From Marsupella aquatica (lineage: Eukaryota > Marchantiophyta), in NCBI GenBank assembly GCA_973895155.1, contig OZ316895.1, positions 22,816,001 to 22,880,000 of the forward strand: DNA of 64,000 bases. The letters run 5' to 3'. The notes under the pieces are model-generated. The model ran no database searches. It was not told the DNA's origin and saw only the letters and a program-made list of their open reading frames with translations. The position numbers and the translations under genes are program-made. Below, in pieces: positions 56,054 to 64,000 of the stretch; positions within the stretch are counted from its first letter, which is position 1; every line of letters begins with the position of its first letter.

Positions 56054-59000
56054 CTAATTTAAGATGGCACAGTTGCGCCTTATCGACCCCTGTCCGCCAG
56101 GAGTCCCAGTAATGACATTCAAGGTCCCCAACTTGATGATCGCAGAACCGAAATTGGCGTTGAATGACATTGTGGGGCCTGCGCTGCCATTTCCAGCGTA
56201 AGCCGTAACGACGGGTCCTGTGTACGGGTCCATACCGATGTTCTGATCAACTTCCAGAATTCCATGGCCTTGTTGAAGTTGCTTGTAGTAGCTGTTATCT
56301 ATGGCATTGATGGTGCCTTGATCAAGAGCTACAGCCGGGTCCGGGAACACCGGTGTGGTCGGATTGGGGCAAATAGTCTTGAGACTGGCCACCAGTTTGG
56401 GATCCATGCTCGTCGTTGCTTGACCTGTGCCCTGGTAGTTATACAGTCTGTAGCTGAATGTTTGGCAGAACGTTGCCCCTACGCTGTGTGCGCCTGCAAG
56501 AATCAGAAACCAAGGGCAATTGTCGTCAGTTCCAACTTCAGGTCCTTTAGATTGAAACTCGCAAACTTGAGGATTTTGAATGGGGTAGCATTCGTCTTTG
56601 AGGTCATTCAAGTGCTTCAAAGCTTCAGACAATCTCATTTCGTCTCAAGCAACTACCCTCAAACGCCTACAATTGTCACTTCAGGTATTCGAAGGGGGAA
56701 CTCGAAGGAGCAGATGAATTTTGACAGATACAGTTAACAGAACAGGTAGAGGCGCAACTGTTCATGTCTTGTTCGTTAAGCAGATGGAAATAATTTCCCT
56801 CGCTACTGCTGTATTCCTTTGGAGAATGTGAAAGGTGAAGGGTCAGCGAGATATCGCTCTCGGTGATACTCTCTTCGCGTCCAGAGACACCCTGCAGCAA
56901 GGTTAGTCCCTACGACGGACTGAGAACGAAGATCCCGAAGCCTCTCCGACTACTCACGTGCTAATGAGTTGGAGTCGTGACTATGCTGAATTTCCTGGTG
57001 AGCGATTCTAGTTAACCTTGACACTCTAATTACGTCGCGTACTAGCTTCTAACGGAAATTCTTGGGACCGCCTGAAGTCTCGAAGATTTCGCGAAAGACG
57101 TGTACCATGAATTGGACGAGATTGGATGAGAATGGATTGAGCCCTGAGGTCGAAAGAGCTCAATCATTCTAGAAGAATTACAGCTCTACGAAATATTCCA
57201 ATTCAACGAGATTCAAGATTGACCAGCTTAACTCGATAGACTCCGCCGTTACTACAGACAACTTATGAACTACTCCAACGAAACTCGATCCCGAATATCT
57301 GGTTATCGATAGCTGCAAGAATCTAGCTCGTGTATGGCGTAGATGGCGTACAACAACTTCGCAATGCTGCCGAAATGCTTTGTCTGCACGGTGGTCTAAC
57401 TTCTACACGAAGTTTCATTTGAACAGCCGTCCAATTTTCTAGGGCTTACTATGTCAATGAAGTAAGTCGTCAAGAAAGGTACAAGGAAGTTGAACTGTGC
57501 AGCCTGTGACTCCAAGAGCTTTCAAAGAACTAGAATCGAAGTCAATTCGCAACTGAAGGTGTAATCGTAAAGATGTCAGGAGCCCAATAGTTTCCAGGAG
57601 TATACCTATCAGAGTTACGAAGTCGTAAATACTGAACCCCTGAGCAGCAAACGCCTGAGCGGCTGCTTGTGCCGAATCTGTCGGAGATGGAAGTCCATTC
57701 GTCGCCTGAGACGCTGTGGTGACGGCGCGAGTGTCTAGTCTTCCGGTTGGAATTTGAAATGACGGTCCTCCGAGCTGCACATAGGCCCGAAAAAACTTAG
57801 AAATCCGCCATGATTGAAATACGAAGAAACGGGATCGTCAATTAGCGGTTCGATCACAAGAACTTCAAACACTTCGTCGTAACATTTGCCCACTCCCCAT
57901 ATGAAATTTATTCCAGTCGTCGATCTGTTGGAGTATTTGACAATCCATGCTGACTCCTTCGCGACTAAATCTTGCTGGAGAATGCGAACATCTTATGAAC
58001 CTTCTATCGGCGTACCCTCTATTGAAGCAATGGATAGATCATGGATTCATTCCCAGGTCTAGATTACGTTGCCAGCCAGGGCAGACGATTTGATTGTTCA
58101 AACGTATTTCGCACAGTTCAGCATCAAAATCGATCAAGCCTGCCAGTCTATTCTATTTGCACGATGCTTATAGAGGCTAACTCAAGACCAATTTAGACGC
58201 GAATCGCGAACATACCAGACCGATGGCGTCACGGGTCATAAGGGCTTCGATATCGGCACATGAAACAATGCCAGGGCAAGTAGACTCCAAAACTGCTTTC
58301 GCAGCATCGATCAAATCGAATCCAGCAACGGAGAGATTCGGAGTGGCTGCCTTCTCTGCCTGGTTCGTTGCCGTGGAGTTCACGAGTAACGATCCATCGC
58401 ATCCCTGCACAATAAAATCCAACGACGAGGCGTCAATCGAGAGGATCTTGTCGAGACCAAGGAAATTGAAGACCCGCCAGCGGCCACCTATCACCTTCAG
58501 GAGGATTTCTGCAAGGCCAAAGAAACTTCAACATTTTCCGGCTAGCGATCAATCTTTATTCCAAACTCTCGTTGGTAGCAGCAATTTGACTTCTATACTC
58601 TGTACAATTCATTTCCTCATCAAACAACTGTTGCACAATTCCTAATTCAGAACTAGAAGGTTTCAACGTCGTTGTTTAGCCGAGTACTTCGTGAAGCAAC
58701 ACGCACTACATATCAGCTCGGATATCACGATCTTTGAATTGGTGAGACTTTTGGCATCACAATTTTCCTTGAACTAAGAATCCGGATTAACCTCGATTTG
58801 TCTATTCTTGTGGCCATCTAGGAACAAGTCCACTAAAATAGCAACGATTATTCTTCATTCAAGACAAACCAGGTGCCTGCAGGTGATGCTCTGTTGCCAA
58901 TTTCTCTTATCAAGGTGACCTTTGAATGAAGCTGTTAATCGCGATGGCATCGATCTATACTCTAATAGATTCCTGATTGCATGCATAACTGAGGTCAGCA

Positions 59001-59503
59001 AAAATGATGCGGGGATTGACATCGACGCAGACTGGACGAAGGTCGAGTGCGAATGCAAAACTGGGAAGTACGTAACGACTACCGATAACAGTCATCCCGT
59101 TTCCCATACACCATATAGGATCAAAATATCTCCAAGCAAGCAGGGAATGCGTCGTGGACATCTGGGAATTTGGCCGCACAGGAAGCTGAGAAATCCTTTG
59201 AGTAATAGCAATTTTTCTTTCAAAATGGTTCCAAGCTCACGGAAGCATGATGAGTACCGTGACGAAGCATTCGTGGAAGAACATCCTTAGAAGTTGAGCA
59301 GGTGCCTTAACGTCCGCATTGAAGCGATTGTTGAGAATGCTGGTGACGATGCTCTCGGCATTTGGGCAAGAATTGCTGTAATACCCAATTCGAAACGACG
59401 AATTTCCTCCGTAAGGTGCGAACGTTGCCCTGCACACAGGGACTCGTTGTAGTATCATGGCTACCACTACTAGAACTCGGAGCGCCAGAGCTACCTGCAC
59501 CAT
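56054..59503 (-). CDS. Class III secretory peroxidase, 4 exons
   Basis: A plant class III haem peroxidase of the cell wall or apoplast. Exons: 59503-59258, 58404-58216, 57774-57606, 56493-56054; 1,044 nt, 347 aa, in phase, with the classic four-exon structure. MVQVALALRVLVVVAMIL is a signal-peptide core. Then YYSNSCPNAESIV, the distal site LLRMFFHECF (Arg and His of the family's RxxFH present), GCDGSLLV, TCPGIVSCADI, PTGRLD, the proximal haem ligand GAHSVG, TFCQTFSYRLY and a final IRRNC. All eight conserved cysteines are visible. The residue after the distal His is Glu (HECF) rather than the usual Asp (HDCF). An in-frame ATG at 59551 would add 16 residues before the signal peptide. Identity is secure; the start is likely. 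Confidence 0.94.
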
Positions 59504-61129
59504 CGCCCCAGTCTCGGAATTCCTCGCATGTTGCAGTCTTGAGTTTGCCATTTCGCTCCAACATTCAGCTCCGGTAGCGATCGGTTGGGCTTGATGCAAA
59601 AATTGTCTTCCAGCAGAGATCTGTCGAAACAGGTCTTCTGCGGTTGGAAGGTATTTCACATCTGCTTCTAGTCTGCCTCTAGAGCATGAAAATGCTATAT
59701 TCTCGATGCTCCCGATTCCAATGCTTGAATTTCAACAGTCAGCCAGACAGATGGACAGACTGGCGCCTGGGCAGTGCTAGCAGATCACCACTCAGCCCTG
59801 GCTAGAGCCTAGCTCTCTCTCGAGCCTAGTGCAGCAATCGCTTCTGCGTCTTTCTACACTAACATGTAAAGTTCTCATAACACTGTAGTTATTTGTCTTC
59901 GGCGAGCCCTCACTTGCCCTCTAGCGCTTGCACTGCTGCCTGCCTCGAGCTCCCTCGACCATTAATAAACTCTAGATGTCAGAAGAACCCCGTCACAGAT
60001 TCAGTCGGCCCACAGCGCTAAAGGGAGCAAGAATCTACTCTTCTGTCTGGAGATCTAGAGGTAGACCTACAGCTAATTCTGAAGAGTGAGTTCAATTTAT
60101 TTTTCTCCGATACTACTCGCTCTCCCACTCGCACACAAACTCACGAACCGTCCTTGTGTGCCTTGCAGTGTTGTTGTTATTTAATTATGCACTGTAGGCA
60201 GCAATTGAACGTGCAAAGAAGAAGAAGAGCAGCAGCAGCAGTGCTGCAGGAGTGGGCTGACGGAGAAGCAACTTCGGTCCAGGACTGTTCCTCGCTGCTC
60301 CGAAGCTTTACCAGGGTGGGATCACTATCTTCGTGCCTGCAGCTGGACCGCACTACACAAGGGCTTCGCGTGCTGTGCCCTGCTGCCCTTTCAAATCAAT
60401 AGCACTTTGTACGCCTTTCAGGGTTTCTCAACTGTGATCCTGCGACAGTGATTGACGGTGCAAGTCATGATCACTGCAATGAATGCGTAAATTAAATGCC
60501 TCTCTTAGCCCCGATTCCCACCAGCAGCAGCGGCGCCTATCTCAGCTCTCCTCATCAGTCCTCCCTTTTTGCGTCTGCATCTTCTTTCAGTCACAGTCAT
60601 ATATTTTGGTGTCCAACTGGACGTCCTTCGGCCCTTCCCGAGGTGTAGCTACCATGGGTTGTCAGCGTAGCCTGGCTGCTGAAGCACCTATCGAACTGTA
60701 GCAATGCTCTGTAAGTCGTTGTTGCGTTTGTGCTTGAAATGCATGAATGCTACCATGCTATATAGTAAAGGAGCGGTCATCAGGGTGAATTAAACCCGCC
60801 TCCCCAAGACACTCCCCTGTTGTCTCCTCCCACCGGGACCCCTGATAAACTTCCAGCGAAGCTCGAACTCGTATTATTAGCTAGAATCTCGATCGGGTGC
60901 CAGCTCCTCCGGTTCCTGGACTCGTATGAGCCTAGTACTACTGGGTACTCCAACAAAAAGCCCTTCGGTTCCGGAACTGATAAGACCCGAGTAATTAAAA
61001 TTTGTTTCAACTTCTTTTTCAGGCAAGAGCCCCATGACATAGCTACGGCATCAATTTGCTCACTCCCCCTTCCTGGGCGAACGAACAGACGTGAGCGATA
61101 CCCATTCGCCTAGCTCTGCTCACATTCCG
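59504..61129. other. Upstream region of the peroxidase, no gene seen
   Basis: It should include the peroxidase promoter on its left side. Frames near 60154-60402 and 60780-61040 lack domain signals. An agaagaagaagagcagcagcagcagtg simple-repeat stretch lies near 60220-60245. Confidence 0.4.
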
Positions 61130-61680
61130 CAAAAGATGGTTAACGCAGTCAGAGCCCATACGTACCCGCCCCCCATCTGGCCGGGCTTCGCAATTGCCAG
61201 TAACAAGCATTCGACCACGTACAGAGAAGCTTTTAACGCAATCCACGGTATATCGGTGAATCAGATCTACAGTCACGAGTAACAATCTGTTAATTTAAGC
61301 AGAGAATAGGCGGAGTACTCAAACCTACACTCACGCCTTCTAATTGGCAAACAGAGTTTTGAGAACAGAAAAGACGATTGACTGCTTAATAACTATCATT
61401 AAAGCACAAGAAAATTATATATCTCATGCTGCCAAAGTACCAAAAGCGCCTAACCGGGACCCGACCTGGCAGGGTAATTAGAGCTACAAGCATTCTAATT
61501 GAGAAAGAGGATTTGGCGAACGCAAAAGATGGTTGACGCACCCAGAGCCCTACGTACCCTGCCGGAGGCTTACAATAGCCAGTCTGTAATCACAATCGAC
61601 CATTCAGAGAGAAGCTTTAACGCAATTCGCGGGACATCGGTGAAATCAGATCGATCTACAGTCAGTAGAAAAAAGCACAA
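61130..61680 (+). repeat. Diverged direct duplication (about 150 bp units)
   Basis: The segments 61130-61285 and 61525-61672 share aaaagatggtt[a/g]acgca, cagagccc, tacgtacc, agagaagctttNaacgcaat, catcggtgaa and gatctacagtca. Short indels differ between them, so this is an older duplication. Confidence 0.75.
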
Positions 61681-62553
61681 GAGCATTGGCGGGGTAATTA
61701 GAGCGACAAGCAACTCTACTGTAAATTGACAAGCAAGTTTCTGAGAATTTCTGCTGTTACACCTACTTCATGTTGGAATCTAATAACACAGAATCAAGTG
61801 TGCTGTGAATATTGTAAAGATGTCAGAAACGAATTAGCGGGAAAGGTGACGACGAGTCGCGGGGAGCCGCAAAAGCTGCTTTCCAAGTTGAGCACCTCTG
61901 ACACGAACTCCACTAGTAAGCTTCACTCAACCCCTAAGAGGAGCACTACGGTAAGCACTGTAGCTACCGACCTGTCAATCATAGCGTCGTAGAGAGATTC
62001 AGCCAATGCAATCCGAAACAGTTTTAATAGACTCTAGCTAGCTAGCTGCTGCTGCTGCCGCTGTGGATCGTCATTCTGAGGATTACAGCCGGATATGAGA
62101 CGATCCAAAGCTTCATGCGTACCGTCGAGAATTCCAAAAGCAGAGTGATGAAGCTTGCCTCGTTAGCGGATCCCGATTTGGGCAGTGATCTCGATCAAGC
62201 AGCTCTGCTTTCCGCCTTTCGATCAAGTCGCTCAATCAACGCAGGAAGACGGTCTTCCGCGGTTGACGAGCCCTGACGACCATGCCAGCCAGCTTGATCG
62301 AGGAGTCGGGGACGGGACAGCCATTGACAGGACTCGGAAAGAATGTCGGACAGCGACCAATATTAATGTAATTGAAACATCAATTCGAACTCCGCTGGCG
62401 AAGACTACCGGTCCAAATCGGACCCAATTCAATTTAGCGTCGCGGTTTTTGAATTTGGCCACAGAATTTGTCGAAGGATTCTCTGAACCTGACACTGGAT
62501 TTTCTGGGGTTTTCCCAGCTAAACGTTGAGCTTTAGAAACTGAAGGATTCCAC
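61681..62553. other. Intergenic region, no supported gene
   Basis: A frame of about 100 codons near 62185-62529 has no start support, splice partners or recognisable domain. There is a short ctagctagctgctgctgctg tract near 62033-62055. Confidence 0.35.
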
Positions 62554-62685
62554 TCAGTGTATTTTTTAAGCTTTTTACTTTTTCGAGTGGGCGAATGTCC
62601 AGTGTTATCGTGTGATTCTAGTCAGTGTATTTTTTAAGATTTTTACTTTTTCGCCAGAGTGGACGTCCCGTGTTATCGTGTGAAG
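62554..62685. repeat. 68-bp tandem duplication
   Basis: Units tcagtgtattttttaag[c/a] start at 62554 and 62622 and end in gtgttatcgtgtga. The second runs into the putative LTR. Confidence 0.88.
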
Positions 62686-62909
62686 GAGAAGATTCTCAAA
62701 ATATCACTTAGAAGATACTCAAGATATTACTTTGTTATGTTATGAGGTAACTAGTCCTAGACCAGACTAGGAGGTTATCTTTACCATGGTTATCTCAAGA
62801 CATTATATATACACCCGGTTGATCCCCAACCGAGTGATTCATTCATACATTCATTAATACATTTATTCAATCTCTCTCCCTCTCCAACTATGTATGAATC
62901 CTATATCAC
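62668..62909 (+). mobile_element. Probable Copia-type LTR (left end of a retrotransposon)
   Basis: The segment has a TATA box (tatatata at 62804-62812), ends in tatcaca and is followed directly by acacgttatcagcatga. The aacacgttatcagcacga junction is typical of the LTR end plus primer-binding region of many plant Copia elements (established pattern, recalled). The left boundary is uncertain because of the adjoining 68-bp duplication. No matching 3' LTR is seen before the window ends. Confidence 0.55.
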
Positions 62910-64000
62910 AACACGTTATCAGCATGACTCTCGGAGGCTGAGCACTTGAATTTTTTTTAGGGATTCGACAAGTGACAAAAATTAGACACTTGAGGGAATC
63001 CCAAGACAAAATCCCTTCAAGGAAACCTTCATTTGAGAGTCCATGTCAACCTGGTGTTGGAAATTGATGGAGTATCCTCTGTGAGAAATTGACTCCCAAG
63101 AAATTAGAAGAAACAAAATCAGAAGGAGAGGCTGATGAGACAAAGAGTCGAACCCCTGGATTGACCCTTGTGGGATCATTAAAGCTTTAGAGGAATTGAT
63201 TCTGAAATGCAAGATTGAAAGTACGCAGCATGATTTATGGAAGGAGGAGAAGAAACACCGTAGCGCAAAGTCCATAGAGAAACCAGGATAAAGCTTGGGC
63301 TGGAGTCAATCAATCCAATCAAAGAGACCTGATTGAATAGAGGCAGAGCACAATCAACAAAATTTCAATCAAGGTGAGATCTGAAAAGGCACCACACCCT
63401 ATAGAGAACGAAGTTGCATTAGGCCTCAACAACCGGAGGGTGAAAAGGACTGAAGGAAATTTGAGGGATGGAAACCTCATAAGAAGACAACACAGTGATC
63501 ACGGACGCAACCGCAAAGCCATGCAAAAGGGGGAGAATCCATGCACAAGCCCAAAACGGCAAAATTTGGACCAGGCTTTTCGAGAAACCATCGACAAAAC
63601 TTGATAAGTGCAAAACCCCCATACTTGCAACTCATTATAAAGAGTAGTTTTACTTACAAAAGAATCAGATCACTTAAAGCATTTTTTTCAAAGCTTTTAA
63701 ATCACTTTAAGATACATGTGTAATCCTTAACATAAACATAAATCACAAGCTTACACTCTCATTTTACAAATGTGAATACTGTGCCTTTACACATTACCTA
63801 CCAATTATACACATGTTGAGTTTACAAGCATTTATACGCATAGAATACATATAACATGGTTGTTACACTATTAATATCACTTTCCACCATAGGGGGAGGA
63901 AAGCACATTGTACCCACAACTATCTCCCACCTCTTAATGTCATTTTGGTTCATTCACCTTCTAGTACCATTTGAACATATACACCTTCTGGTATCATTTG
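62910..64000 (+). mobile_element. Probable internal region of a defective LTR element
   Basis: It starts at the primer-binding-like ttatcagcatga (62916-62927). No gag or pol motif is readable in any frame. A polypurine stretch agggggagga at 63891-63900 could be a polypurine tract, but no LTR-like sequence follows within the window. Low confidence in the extent. Confidence 0.35.

Noticed and set aside
60154-60402. A small gene of about 82 codons
   Set aside because: It begins in low-complexity agc/aga repeats and has no domain, splice partner or conserved neighbour.
62185-62529. A protein gene of 114 codons
   Set aside because: No recognisable domain and no ATG with good context; the frame appears by chance in a GC-balanced region.

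Overview
The window is nuclear DNA of a land plant. All coding evidence comes from spliced eukaryotic genes with GT-AG introns, and the set fits plants: a CDKG-type kinase, a four-exon class III secretory peroxidase, an FVE/MSI4 WD40 protein, an ALS3-type membrane protein and a plastid-targeted KDPG aldolase. Introns are short to moderate (about 80-1,850 bp). Intergenic DNA is rich in microsatellites, short tandem duplications and transposon relics. This would fit a bryophyte or another non-seed plant, but that placement is inference; the sequence alone does not name the species.

Layout. 45-4681 (-): CDKG (PITSLRE-type) kinase, 6 exons, with an N-terminal Arg-Asp repeat encoded by a 12-bp minisatellite. 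4.9-7.2 kb: tandem repeats. 8038-13668 (-): eIF3 subunit a, 12 exons that join in frame to 1,067 codons. 13.9-16.5 kb: intergenic, with a transposase relic and a Pol III B-box-like motif. 17870-21164 (+): tafazzin-type acyltransferase. 21.2-30.4 kb: a long gene-free stretch with a hAT-like MITE, microsatellites, a dispersed repeat family and two hairpins. 30491-31861 (+): intronless FVE/MSI4-like gene. Its stop lies only 41 nt before the start of a nine-exon KDPG aldolase gene (31903-35121, +). 35.05-40.1 kb: a 2.3-2.8 kb segment duplicated in tandem. It starts inside the last aldolase exon and ends inside an unrecognised, decayed antisense gene; one copy carries a second hAT-like MITE with an 8-bp target-site duplication. 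43024-44933 (+): ALS3/FetB-like membrane protein. 45-49 kb: successive two-copy tandem duplications. 49188-49595 (-): secreted peptide with twelve cysteines. 49.7-56 kb: no gene seen. 56054-59503 (-): class III peroxidase. 59.5-64 kb: diverged repeats and a probable Copia-type LTR with a primer-binding-like site.

The genes share no single pathway. They cover splicing-linked cell-cycle control (CDKG), translation initiation (eIF3a), cardiolipin or lysophospholipid remodelling (tafazzin), chromatin and flowering-type regulation (FVE), plastid Entner-Doudoroff metabolism (KDPG aldolase), aluminium or metal handling (ALS3) and the apoplast (peroxidase, Cys-rich peptide). The most unusual features are the 41-nt gap between FVE and the aldolase with an overlapping upstream ORF, the tandem duplication with its filled and empty MITE site, and a repeat hairpin whose two copies show a compensatory base change.
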